A stretch of 19,167 nt of DNA from a bacterium (GCA_030668045.1 DAOUUR010000002.1:1-19167), one strand, 5' to 3'; positions 6,723 through 16,348 are shown, counted from the first letter of the stretch. The notes: generated by a model not told the origin, from the sequence alone. Made by a program: numbers and translations.

Positions 6723-7913
6723 TCACTTCTTCTTTATACCGGGGAACCAGCCGAGGAACGCATGAATAAACATCAGGGCGCGACGGTGATCATCGGGTCG
6801 TTTCTCCCGCAACCGGTCGAGATAATTGATCAGCATCGCCAGAAAGATCGCAGCGATCAGCGACAGACCAAATGTCGCGGCGACAATCATTCCTCGCCGG
6901 GGACGATGTCTCAACTCGGGTGGACTGGCACGATCAAGAACCGATATCGTCGTCAGTTGGTTGTTCTCCTGAATCTTGGCTTGCTCAAGTTGTTTGAGAA
7001 GCATCGTATAGAGCGATTCGTTGACCTGAACCCGACTGTAAAGAGCTTCGAATTGACCCTTCAGCGAAGGGATAGCCGAAATCGGCAGGGAGAAGAAAGA
7101 GCTGTCGGGGTTGGTTTTTTCAAGTTGCTCAAGTTGATCTTTCTGGATCTGACGACGCCTCCGAAGTTCCACCAGTTCGGCGTGGTCTTTGCCGAGTGTC
7201 TGTTCTTTGAGGCTGAGATCAAGCTCGGTTCTGGCCAGATCAACTTTGAGGGAAACAGCCTGATCGATAGCGAGCCGCGTCTGTTGAGTAAAGTCGATTG
7301 CCCGGTTGGCCATTTGGAAATCTTCGAGTTCACCCCGTGCGGTATCCAATTCCTCTCGTACCTGATCAAGGCGATCCTGCACAAACTCGCGATTTAGTCG
7401 GGCGCGACTTGATGCTATCTCCCGGTTCAGCCGTTCAAGTTCGGTCACAAAAGCATTGGCGATGTCCGCTGCAAGCTGAGGGTCCTGATCTTCAAACGAT
7501 ACACTCAACAGTCCCTCATCGGTGACCCTGAAATCGGCATGGCCCAGCAGCGCCTCACGGGCGTAGAAACGAACGCTTGTCTCATAGTGATTCATCAGGT
7601 CGAACCGGTTGATGATGGTGTCGGTGATTGTTCGGCTCTTAAGCATCCGGGCATAGACATCAGAGGAGGTAACTTTGGTCGGCAGGTCAAGCCCGCCCGT
7701 TACTGAAACGACCTGCGAGAGGTCCTGCATCCCGGGGATAGCTGCGGCCGTGTTCTTTGGCGGTAGGAGAAGTACATTTGCCTGATACCATTTTGGCAGC
7801 ATGAAGGCCGTCACCGTCGCTACCAGCGTTGCAACTACAACAAGTCCAAAGATGAAATTACGTTTCCGGGCAAGAAGCTCCATGAAGAGCCAGATGTTAT
7901 GGGAGTCGTTCAC
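6723..7913 (-). CDS. Wzz-type polysaccharide co-polymerase / chain-length determinant
   Basis: Inner-membrane protein that controls chain length or couples polymerisation to export of a surface polysaccharide. Its 396 aa have the family's two-helix plan: TM1 at about 20-38, a long periplasmic part with coiled-coil helices (about 155-265 and 295-315), the Pro-rich motif PPELRHRP (331-338), and TM2 at about 342-363 with a short basic cytoplasmic tail. There is no fused Walker A tyrosine-kinase domain, and no kinase gene in the block. Start is GTG at 7913, overlapping the stop of the export gene in GTGA; GAGGA stands 6 nt upstream. The overlap implies translational coupling to the SLBB exporter, its expected partner across the periplasm. 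Confidence 0.85.
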   Translation of the reverse strand: MNDSHNIWLFMELLARKRNFIFGLVVVATLVATVTAFMLPKWYQANVLLLPPKNTAAAIPGMQDLSQVVSVTGGLDLPTKVTSSDVYARMLKSRTITDTIINRFDLMNHYETSVRFYAREALLGHADFRVTDEGLLSVSFEDQDPQLAADIANAFVTELERLNREIASSRARLNREFVQDRLDQVREELDTARGELEDFQMANRAIDFTQQTRLAIDQAVSLKVDLARTELDLSLKEQTLGKDHAELVELRRRRQIQKDQLEQLEKTNPDSSFFSLPISAIPSLKGQFEALYSRVQVNESLYTMLLKQLEQAKIQENNQLTTISVLDRASPPELRHRPRRGMIVAATFGLSLIAAIFLAMLINYLDRLREKRPDDHRRALMFIHAFLGWFPGIKKK

Positions 7914-9202
7914 CGCACGTCCTCGCGTATCTTGACTATGATTTCGTCACCATCGTGCACCTGTACGCCTGGAGAATGATCGGACGTTACTTTTGATATC
8001 CGGTCGAACTTAAAAACTCTGTCCCGCCGGGCATCGGCAAGAAATCCGCCCGCCAGATTAATGTAGTATTCTGCGTCGTGCTTGGAAAGATATGGGAACA
8101 GGCCGGGATTGCGCACCTCGCCACTCACTTTCACATAGCCGGTGCTGACCGGTACGTAGATCGAATCACCGGGCCGTAGAATCATCGAAGCGATATCGTT
8201 CGGACCGCCAACGATGTTGCCTATCGGATACTTCCCTCTGGCGGTGTTGCTCCAGATGTCGGTGTCGGCATCACGGAACACGGTTGTCTGAACCTGACTT
8301 GCATTGGACTGAAACCCACCAGCCAGCCCGATCAGATCGGCAAGGGTCAGTCCCTCGCTAAAATGGTGCCGTCCCGGTTTTTCGACCGCACCAAAGATGG
8401 AAAGGCCGCTTCTTTGGGGATCGTTCTTGCTTATTGGAACGAGGATGATATCTCCGGCCGAAAGGATGCCGTCGTTATTGCCGTCCTCGGAGATGATCTC
8501 CACAGCATCGGCGTCTGCTCGATTTGTCAGGCCGCCAGCCAGTTTTATTAACAGCTCAACATTGTCACCCTCAATCAACTCGACAACACGCGGATTCTGT
8601 ACTTCGCCGACAATCTGGACAACTTCGGTTGATCGGTACGGTACATAGATATGTCGTCCAGCATACAGCGCCGGATTAAGGTCGCTCTCTCCGAGGACAA
8701 TAGCGCGGTCAAGGTCAACCTGTACGTCGCGGGGCCCACCGGAAAAAACTATCCGTCGCGTCGAACCATCGCTTTTAACACCACCGGTCAGAGTTATCAA
8801 GTCGGAAATGCGGTCCGAAGTGTACCCTTTGTAAACGCCCGGATTGACTACGGCGCCACTGATGTTTACTGAGACCTCGCGCGTCTCCCTGATCGAGATC
8901 GCAATCTGGTCGGCGTTATAGAGCTTGTTTAATTTGCCCTGTAACAGTTTCCGTGCGCTGGCCAGCGTAGCTTCGGAGAGATCGACCAATCCGAGTGACT
9001 CGTGGATGATCTGCCCCTCAGCATCTACAGTGAGCGCAAACGGCGCAATCTTGGTCCCGATAAAAGTGACCGAGAGTTTGTCGCCCGGTCGGATCAGGTA
9101 GAGTTCGGCATTGACCGGTTGGTCAAACTCCGGCCTTGCTTTCGGCATACCGCTGTCGGGGCCGGTGGCAAAAAGAGCAAGGATGAACAATAGTACGGGC
9201 AA
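7910..9202 (-). CDS. SLBB-repeat polysaccharide export protein (Wza-like)
   Basis: Outer-membrane/periplasmic conduit for exopolysaccharide. With a TTG start at 9202 it is 430 aa: a hydrophobic signal-like segment LPVLLFILALFATG, a Poly_export domain (about 35-110, with LIRPGDKLSV), then four SLBB units at about 111-142, 195-225, 267-297 and 357-387, each with the G-x-V-x-N/K-P-G ... LAGG pattern. No lipobox Cys follows the signal, unlike Wza. The start is uncertain: no ATG exists between the upstream stop codon region and the signal. TTG at 9202 has ACGGAG 6 nt upstream, while TTG at 9247 would add a short charged lead. An EF-hand-like loop lies at residues 240-251. It follows the YfhO-like gene by about 70 nt and overlaps wzz. 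Confidence 0.85.
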   Translation of the reverse strand: MPVLLFILALFATGPDSGMPKARPEFDQPVNAELYLIRPGDKLSVTFIGTKIAPFALTVDAEGQIIHESLGLVDLSEATLASARKLLQGKLNKLYNADQIAISIRETREVSVNISGAVVNPGVYKGYTSDRISDLITLTGGVKSDGSTRRIVFSGGPRDVQVDLDRAIVLGESDLNPALYAGRHIYVPYRSTEVVQIVGEVQNPRVVELIEGDNVELLIKLAGGLTNRADADAVEIISEDGNNDGILSAGDIILVPISKNDPQRSGLSIFGAVEKPGRHHFSEGLTLADLIGLAGGFQSNASQVQTTVFRDADTDIWSNTARGKYPIGNIVGGPNDIASMILRPGDSIYVPVSTGYVKVSGEVRNPGLFPYLSKHDAEYYINLAGGFLADARRDRVFKFDRISKVTSDHSPGVQVHDGDEIIVKIREDVR

Positions 9203-9272
9203 GCTGGTCTCCGTTATGGGGTTACTCTCGGTTTCCCTCAGTGGCAAACAATAGGGAAATGGCCGTCCGATG

Positions 9273-11003
9273 TCAACCGCTATCCGACCGGCGGCGATGC
9301 CTTCCCAGCAGCCAAACCAGCCACAAAATTGCAAGAACAGAGACTGCCAGGCCGGCAAAGAAATAGGGTGGGCGATAACGCAGCACGACCGTCTGCCTGC
9401 CCTTGTCAAACGGGAAGCTGATCAAGTAGTCGCGTTCAGTCAGGGTGCGGCCATCTTCAGCGAACCAGCCATTATCAAACCCCATGCAGATAGTGATTTC
9501 ACCCGGTTCAGTGGCGACTATCAAGTATTCAATCCGGTTTGGCGTGTAGTGACGCTGTTTCACCTCGGCGGCACCGGAGATGATATTTTCCATCAATACA
9601 ACATCGCCCGGCCCTACCAACGCCCTACTCGGTTTGTAGGCTGATAGCCAAGGGGTTATGAGGGCCCCTCGGTTGGCCAGATAGTTCTTGAATGCCTGAG
9701 GTTTCCGGTCAATCACGTTCCTAAAGGCGGCGCCTCGGTAAACATCGGGCGCTACGTACTTGAAAGCGCTGGCCATAATCGGCCACGCCAGGATCAAATT
9801 GCTCAACACAATCAGGCCGAAAGCGGCATAGAGAAAAGGTCGCAGCTTTGTTTTTGCTTTTTCACGCAGATATTCACCAATCTGATCAAATCCAAACCCG
9901 GCCAGCAGGGCAACACACAGTAGAGCCATTTGCAAAGCCCGCCCGGTGCATCGAGCCGAACCGAATCCGGGCAGGTGCGAAAGGATAGCCCACGGCGAAA
10001 AGGAACCAAAATTCCCCAAACCGAGAGCCAGGAAAAAACTTACCAGAGCCAGGTAAATCCAATACTGCTTGAACCTGCGCACCAAAGCGACTGCCGCCAT
10101 CATCACCAGCAGAGGCGAGAGATACATGCCATACTCGTGCCAGCCCCAGACTTGTCCGGGGAAGTTTTTCGCAAAGAGGGAGTGCTTGATTCCGAAGAAC
10201 ATCGACCCGAGAGCCTGCAGCGGGATTGACTCGTCCGGATTACCGGGCCATTCGTTTTGCAGTAAGTAGACGACCATAGGCAGGAATTTTACCGCCGAAA
10301 GAGCCAGCCCCAATCCGATTGCCTGAGCCAAACTGATCAACCGGTCCGGTTTGTGATCCGTCAACGCAAGAAGAGCGAAAAAGCCGACCGAGAATGTGAT
10401 CGTATATAGCAGCGGAACGGCCGCACCATTGCCGAGGATCATCAGAGCCAGCGCAACTGCAGCGAGTGCGACCGATCGTCGGTGCTGCTCGGCCGCCAGC
10501 ACGAAATATAGAAACCACGGAAGAAAACAGAAATGCGTGAAAGGGATATGCCCCTCGGCAAAATGAAGAGCAAAATGTACCGATCCAAAATATGCTACCG
10601 CCGTCATCAGGGCTGCGATTGGTGATATCCCGAGTTTACCCGCCAGCTTCTGAGTTCCCCAGAAACCAACAAAATAGCAGACCAGCATCTGCAGCTTCAA
10701 GCCAACAACGATTCCGAAGATCAGATGCAGCAGAAAAAATGGGCTCAGGATACCAACTTCGGGGTGATGGAAAAGGATATTCCCCCCGGCCATGTACGGG
10801 TTCCAGAAAGGAAATTGGCCGTAATGCACCAACGATCCCACCGGTGCGCCAAGTACCGCCAGGAATACGTCCCAATCGCGAACGCCCCAATTGTTCAGCC
10901 GTAGCAGAAAGGGGAAAGCGTAGAAGGTCGCCAGGATCGCCGAAGATACTGGCGGCAAAAGATTTGACTTGCTGTACTTCATTCTCTTAGTTGTTACCGG
11001 CAT
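9273..11003 (-). CDS. Polytopic membrane protein, YfhO/GT-C-like
   Basis: An integral membrane protein of 576 aa (569 if it begins at the second ATG, 10982, MKYSKSN) with about a dozen hydrophobic helices followed by a soluble beta-rich region (about 465-545) and a last TM helix before a basic tail. The N-terminal loop has WGVRDWDVF and FPFWNPYMAGG, resembling the D-x-D-bearing first loop and (F/L)WNPY(x)GGxP motif of YfhO and other GT-C glycosyltransferases that use lipid-linked sugars. YfhO is implicated in glycosylating lipoteichoic acid in Gram-positives; the substrate here is unknown. In this block, ahead of export and co-polymerase genes, it may add a sugar to a lipid-linked glycan or act in polymerisation. 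Neither ATG has a convincing ribosome binding site. Confidence 0.65.
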   Translation of the reverse strand: MPVTTKRMKYSKSNLLPPVSSAILATFYAFPFLLRLNNWGVRDWDVFLAVLGAPVGSLVHYGQFPFWNPYMAGGNILFHHPEVGILSPFFLLHLIFGIVVGLKLQMLVCYFVGFWGTQKLAGKLGISPIAALMTAVAYFGSVHFALHFAEGHIPFTHFCFLPWFLYFVLAAEQHRRSVALAAVALALMILGNGAAVPLLYTITFSVGFFALLALTDHKPDRLISLAQAIGLGLALSAVKFLPMVVYLLQNEWPGNPDESIPLQALGSMFFGIKHSLFAKNFPGQVWGWHEYGMYLSPLLVMMAAVALVRRFKQYWIYLALVSFFLALGLGNFGSFSPWAILSHLPGFGSARCTGRALQMALLCVALLAGFGFDQIGEYLREKAKTKLRPFLYAAFGLIVLSNLILAWPIMASAFKYVAPDVYRGAAFRNVIDRKPQAFKNYLANRGALITPWLSAYKPSRALVGPGDVVLMENIISGAAEVKQRHYTPNRIEYLIVATEPGEITICMGFDNGWFAEDGRTLTERDYLISFPFDKGRQTVVLRYRPPYFFAGLAVSVLAILWLVWLLGRHRRRSDSG

Positions 11004-11023
11004 GAATAGTCGGGATCAACTTA

Positions 11024-12127
11024 ATGAATAATTCGTATTTGAAAAGCAAAACTTTCCTTGTTCCCACTGCGTTGGTAGTTGTCTTCATCTGCGTTCACGT
11101 GATTCTACTGACGATGGGCAATCCAAAATACTACAATCTGAGCCGAACTCTCACCCAATGGGACGGCCAGCACTATCTTTCGATAGCACGCGATGGCTAC
11201 GAGATGTTTCCCTGCTGGTTCGGGCGGGGGTACATTTGTGGCAATGTTGGCTGGTTTCCGCTGCTGCCGATGATCGGGCGTATTGTAGCGGTGCCGGGGA
11301 TTGCTCATGACTGGGCGTTGATACTGGTTAGCTGGCTGGCTTTTTTAATCGGAACCCTGATGCTGTATCGTCTTATCGAATCAAAGTATGGTGAGAGAAC
11401 GGCGATGTTGTCAACTGTAGCGATGCTGGTTTTCCCCGGTGCTTTTTATTTCCTGACCGCCTTTCCCAATGCGCTCTACCTGATGCTGGCGGTCCTGATT
11501 TTTGTGCTGATTGAGCAGCGTCGGTATCTCTGGCTCTGGATTCCAGCCGGGATGCTGGCGGTGGCGCATCCTTCCGGCTCGGTTATCGGACTGCCCCTGC
11601 TCTATCTTTTTGTCCGTGACTGGAAATCCAATACCGCGCGTGAACGCTTGTTGCTTTTTGCTGCGATGGCGGCTATGGCTTCGGCGATAGCGATCTATTT
11701 CTCGTACTATGCTGTAACATTTGGCGACTTCTTCCTGTACTCAAAATTCCAGGCTCAGAGTTACTACGCGCACGAGGTCACTTTCCCGCTGATTCCAGTT
11801 GTCCAGCTGTTTATGCAACCGTCGGTCGACTATCCGGCATTTGCGATGTTAGCTTTTGTTATCGCTGTGGTCGCGGTTTTTTATCGTCGAACGATTCCGG
11901 TCAGTTGGCAGGTTTTCATGTTTGGGCTGCTGCTTTTTTCACCCACGATGGGAACCACCGACAGCTATTTCCGATATGTGGAAGCGGCTTTCCCGATGTT
12001 TGCAATGGTCGGCCTGCGAGCCCAGTCCCGAAGCGGCAAATATTTCTACGGGCTCTATGTCCTCGCCGCTCTGATTCTCTGGTGGTTCGTATTCTTAAAC
12101 GCGTTTAAGGCTGGTCAGCTTCGCTGA
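11024..12127 (+). CDS. PIG-V-like GT-C mannosyltransferase (integral membrane)
   Basis: This 367-aa polytopic membrane protein has about nine or ten hydrophobic helices. After TM1 the first periplasmic loop reads LTQWDGQHYLSIARDGY (residues 43-59), the hallmark of PIG-V/COG5542 proteins, in which the Asp of W-D acts in transfer from a polyprenyl-phosphate sugar. TAFPNALYLMLA and a late SYFRYVEAAFPMF also fit the family. The eukaryotic homologue adds the second mannose to GPI anchors; the bacterial acceptor is unknown but is probably a lipid-linked or surface glycan. It is divergent from the YfhO-like gene with only 20-41 nt between starts, so any promoter must lie within that gene's coding sequence. 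Start ATG follows a weak GGGA about 9 nt upstream. Confidence 0.75.
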   Translation: MNNSYLKSKTFLVPTALVVVFICVHVILLTMGNPKYYNLSRTLTQWDGQHYLSIARDGYEMFPCWFGRGYICGNVGWFPLLPMIGRIVAVPGIAHDWALILVSWLAFLIGTLMLYRLIESKYGERTAMLSTVAMLVFPGAFYFLTAFPNALYLMLAVLIFVLIEQRRYLWLWIPAGMLAVAHPSGSVIGLPLLYLFVRDWKSNTARERLLLFAAMAAMASAIAIYFSYYAVTFGDFFLYSKFQAQSYYAHEVTFPLIPVVQLFMQPSVDYPAFAMLAFVIAVVAVFYRRTIPVSWQVFMFGLLLFSPTMGTTDSYFRYVEAAFPMFAMVGLRAQSRSGKYFYGLYVLAALILWWFVFLNAFKAGQLR

Positions 12128-12129
12128 GA

Positions 12130-12222
12130 CTATTTCTTCAACTTGATATCATACGTAATGTCATGATCTTCGGTGGCATCCTGAGTCAAATAGAGGTTGT
12201 CGCTCTTGAAAACAGCGTCAGG
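12130..12222 (-). pseudogene. Coding-like 30-codon remnant directly after the pyrG stop
   Basis: The codons between the pyrG TAG and the next in-frame TAG read without interruption PDAVFKSDNLYLTQDATE and continue to a basic ending DIKLKK. The composition (alternating charged/hydrophobic residues, Lys-rich end) looks like the C-terminus of a real protein. It has no start codon and fills almost the whole space to the convergent PIG-V-like gene. It may be the 3' end of a deleted gene, or an extension reached by reading through the pyrG stop. I do not recognise the family. Confidence 0.35.
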
Positions 12223-13896
<1,674 letters not shown>

Positions 13897-13911
13897 TCAG
13901 ACTCCTTAATA

Positions 13912-14652
13912 TTAAAGACGTTCTATTCGTTTTAGGTCATCAGGTGTATCTATCGAGACCGTCCTGGCCTGTGTTCGGTACACCCTGATTTTTCCGTGAT
14001 TTTCAACTATCCGTAACTGTTCCAGCGACTCCGCTTTCTCAAACTGACCGCGCTTCCATGCGGAATAATCAGCGAGGCCGGCCTTTCTGAAAAAGTAAAC
14101 CCCAACATGCTTGAGAAATCGAAACTGTCTGGCGCGACAGTTTCCATCGACTCCCTGCAAGTATGGAATCGGAAAGCGGGAAAACCACAGAGCGTAGCCG
14201 TCTGATGCAACTGCAACTTTGACAACATTGGGGTCAAAGAGGTCGGTGTCGGTATCAATCGGGTGCGCCAGAGTAGCGAATCGGTCTGATCGATCCGCCC
14301 TGAATTTCCGGATGGTTGATGAGAGTACCGCAGAACGCAGGCCAAAATTGTCGCCTTGGATATTCATCACGATATCTCCGCCGATTTTCCCCGCCGCCTC
14401 GGCCACCCGATCGGAGCCGGTCCGATGCTTTTTCGATGTCCGCACTACTTCGGCTCCAAAGGAGGATGCGACAGAAGCGATCTCGGAACTGTCGGTAGCG
14501 ATGGCCAGTCGATCAATCAGCTTCGACCGTGACGCCTCTTTCCAAACATAATAAAGAAGCGGCTTTCCGCGGTACTGGTAGAGCACCTTTCCGGAAAACC
14601 GCCGCGAGCCAAGTCTGGCCGGGATTATAGCCGTTACCCTCGGAGCCGTCAT
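13912..14652 (-). CDS. kdsB: 3-deoxy-manno-octulosonate cytidylyltransferase-like protein (KdsB family)
   Basis: KdsB couples CTP and KDO to CMP-KDO for LPS inner core. The 246 aa (family about 245-255) show AIIPARLGSRRFSGK (8-22, nucleotide-binding), ATDSSEI (52-58), KKHRTGSDRVAEA (74-86), NIQGD with metal ligand D101, LKHVGVYFFRK (180-190), ESLEQLRIVENHGKI (208-222) and IDTPDDL (234-240). Canonical QGDEP is replaced by QGDNFG, so the sugar could be KDO or a relative. Start: ATG at 14652 (MTAPRV) matches family N-termini, with GAGGA almost touching it; ATG at 14664 (MDEEM) and TTG at 14691 are alternatives without a better ribosome site. First gene of the kdsB-pyrG pair. Confidence 0.82.
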   Translation of the reverse strand: MTAPRVTAIIPARLGSRRFSGKVLYQYRGKPLLYYVWKEASRSKLIDRLAIATDSSEIASVASSFGAEVVRTSKKHRTGSDRVAEAAGKIGGDIVMNIQGDNFGLRSAVLSSTIRKFRADRSDRFATLAHPIDTDTDLFDPNVVKVAVASDGYALWFSRFPIPYLQGVDGNCRARQFRFLKHVGVYFFRKAGLADYSAWKRGQFEKAESLEQLRIVENHGKIRVYRTQARTVSIDTPDDLKRIERL

Positions 14653-14734
14653 TTCCTCATCCATTTCATATAACAGAATCCAGACCGGCAATCCGACTCG
14701 GTAAACTCACGGCCAGGGGCTGAAAGCACCGAAA

Positions 14735-14764
14735 AATAGAGGGAAAATCTCTTCGTCTTCTCAA
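14735..14764 (-). promoter_or_regulatory. Candidate promoter for kdsB-pyrG
   Basis: Minus strand: -35 TTGAGA (14759-14764), 18-nt spacer, -10 TCTATT (14735-14740). The -35 matches the consensus at 5 of 6 and the -10 at 4 of 6, with a slightly long spacer. It is about 75-85 nt upstream of the likely kdsB start. A weak call. Confidence 0.3.
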
Positions 14765-14852
14765 TTGTCAGGGGGAGCCGGGCCAGCTGTGATCGCTGTT
14801 TGGCTTCATCACTTCTTAGCGGCATAAGCCAAGATATGAAAACTCAGTCCCC

Positions 14853-14869
14853 TGTCAAGCATTTTGACA
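14853..14869 (+). promoter_or_regulatory. Operator-like inverted repeat containing a -35 box
   Basis: TGTCAA-GCATT-TTGACA is a perfect 6-base inverted repeat with a 5-base spacer, about 100 nt upstream of the sensor gene. Its right arm is a consensus -35 hexamer, but the matching -10 at 17-18 nt (TTTGGA/TTGGAT) is poor, so the promoter would be weak or activator-dependent. The symmetric form suits binding by a dimeric HTH protein, possibly the Fis-type regulator encoded downstream. Confidence 0.3.
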
Positions 14870-14971
14870 CTGGAGCGGTTTTTACCTTTGGATCTCTCCT
14901 AAAGATGGGACTTGTCCCTGCCGACAAAGTAAACAGGTGTCTCAATTTGAAACGAGCGAAGGGAACCCGCC

Positions 14972-16348
14972 GTGAAACAGTTTCAGGATGAATCGCTGGC
15001 GACTATCGAATCGCCTCGCATTGCATTACAAACTCGGCGCTTTGGGCCGAATGCGAACGAACAGGAAGCTGCCATAGCATCGCTATTTGTCGGCATGAGA
15101 CTGGGTCGACCACTGTGCGATAGCCATCGAGAACTTCTTGACCAAATGGCCCCGGGTCGGGCTATCACATTCATGATACAGGGTAATCGTTATCTTCATC
15201 CGGCTGATGTCGAGCTGTTTCCGATGGAACTGATCGCATCGTCGATAAACCACGATGGTCAGGCGTTTTACTCGCATCGTTTGCGCTCGGTCGGTCCGGA
15301 TGGTATCGACTGCCGGGTCCACACAGTAGTTCTCAACCCCGGACAATCGGCTCCTCTGGTGCTTGGGTTCTTTGGCCCCGATCACGAACTGACGCTACCA
15401 GATTTTGAAAACGGCTTTTTCGATTCTGCGTTGCGACTCCGAGAGGTTTACGCCTCTCTTGAAGGGGTCTCCCTGATGATAACCGAACGTCTTAGTGTGG
15501 ATCAGGCGGTTGTTGTGGTCAATCGCAGTTCTGGTCGAATCCTGGCGGTGAACCCCTTGGCTATAACCTTGCTCGGCGCTCCCGAGAGCAGATGGTTGGA
15601 TCGAGAATTCGGATCGCTACCGGCTGAGATGTTCAGTATGGAGTCTGGCCGAAAGATTAATATGGATAATGTCTGCGAAGGCGAGTTTCACGCTTCTGTT
15701 ATGACGCTTGAAGGCACTGCAAAGGAACGCCGCACTTTCTCAATGGAACACGACCTCATTGGTCAGGCCAGAGAGAAACTTGCCAATATCACCACCGCCG
15801 CAAGCTTGGTGCAAACAATGACCGACTCCGGCGATGAGCCGGAACGGCAGTTACTATGCGATGATATAGCCAGTGAAGCTGACACCCTTGATAGCTGGCT
15901 GACCACTCTGAATCTGCTGAGGAATATGCACGAGTTGCCGGTTCGGAGTATCAGTATCGGTCAACAGCTTTCTCTGGCAATCGACCGCATCAACACTCGG
16001 GTCGGGCGTAACCCTGAAATTGTCCTGTGGGGTGCTCGCCACGATGCTGAGATCGTCGTTCCCGAGGAATCGCTGGCACACTTTTTCGAGGCCGTCATGA
16101 TGGATCATTCGATTGGCAGGATCAATGGAGCGACGGTGGTGTCGTTGACTTCCGGTCAGGAAAGGCAACAGATGCTGATAACAGTTGCCACCACCGGTAA
16201 CGATGAGACGACGGTCAGTCTGGCCGAATCGATGTGGGACCGGTGTGCCGAACGAATGGCCGAAGAGATCGGTATCCGCATGGAGAGAAAATCCAGCCTT
16301 GAGCACAATCAACTGACAACTGAGATTACTATAGAGACGCACCTATGA
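14972..16348 (+). CDS. PAS-domain protein with degenerate histidine-kinase-like C-terminus
   Basis: A 458-aa soluble protein with no membrane segment. Residues about 175-215 form a PAS core (AVVVVNRSSGRILAVNPLAITLLG). Residues about 256-320 resemble a DHp helical hairpin, and 325-455 have the order of a HATPase domain. Key kinase residues look lost: AREKLANI (267-274) aligns with the LRTPL stretch of HisKA but there is no His at the phospho-acceptor place (G264), although H260-D261 is nearby. The N-box Asn is missing in SLAHFFEAVMMDH, and no DxGxG G1 box is visible. The first 150 residues are unassigned. GTG start with AAGGGA 7 nt upstream. Its TGA overlaps the ATG of the NtrC-like regulator, so the two are translationally coupled and probably work together. 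Confidence 0.65.
   Translation: MKQFQDESLATIESPRIALQTRRFGPNANEQEAAIASLFVGMRLGRPLCDSHRELLDQMAPGRAITFMIQGNRYLHPADVELFPMELIASSINHDGQAFYSHRLRSVGPDGIDCRVHTVVLNPGQSAPLVLGFFGPDHELTLPDFENGFFDSALRLREVYASLEGVSLMITERLSVDQAVVVVNRSSGRILAVNPLAITLLGAPESRWLDREFGSLPAEMFSMESGRKINMDNVCEGEFHASVMTLEGTAKERRTFSMEHDLIGQAREKLANITTAASLVQTMTDSGDEPERQLLCDDIASEADTLDSWLTTLNLLRNMHELPVRSISIGQQLSLAIDRINTRVGRNPEIVLWGARHDAEIVVPEESLAHFFEAVMMDHSIGRINGATVVSLTSGQERQQMLITVATTGNDETTVSLAESMWDRCAERMAEEIGIRMERKSSLEHNQLTTEITIETHL

Larger units (their letters stand above)
14653..14971. other. Divergent intergenic region between kdsB and the sensor-regulator operon
   Basis: About 320 bases without a convincing gene. A possible small frame from a TTG at 14800 to 14991 overlaps the next gene's start and has no family resemblance. 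The region holds a candidate promoter for kdsB on the minus strand (14735-14764), an operator-like inverted repeat on the plus side (14853-14869), and a short palindrome GGGAC-TT-GTCCC at 14907-14918. Confidence 0.6.

Noticed and set aside
9203..9409. Longer N-terminus for the SLBB export protein.
   Set aside because: It would overlap the YfhO-like gene by over 130 nt, is unlike a signal peptide, and has Cys/Trp-rich shadow-frame composition.
14800..14991. Small 63-codon gene before the sensor gene.
   Set aside because: TTG start without a ribosome site, overlap with the well-supported GTG start of the next gene, and no protein-like pattern.
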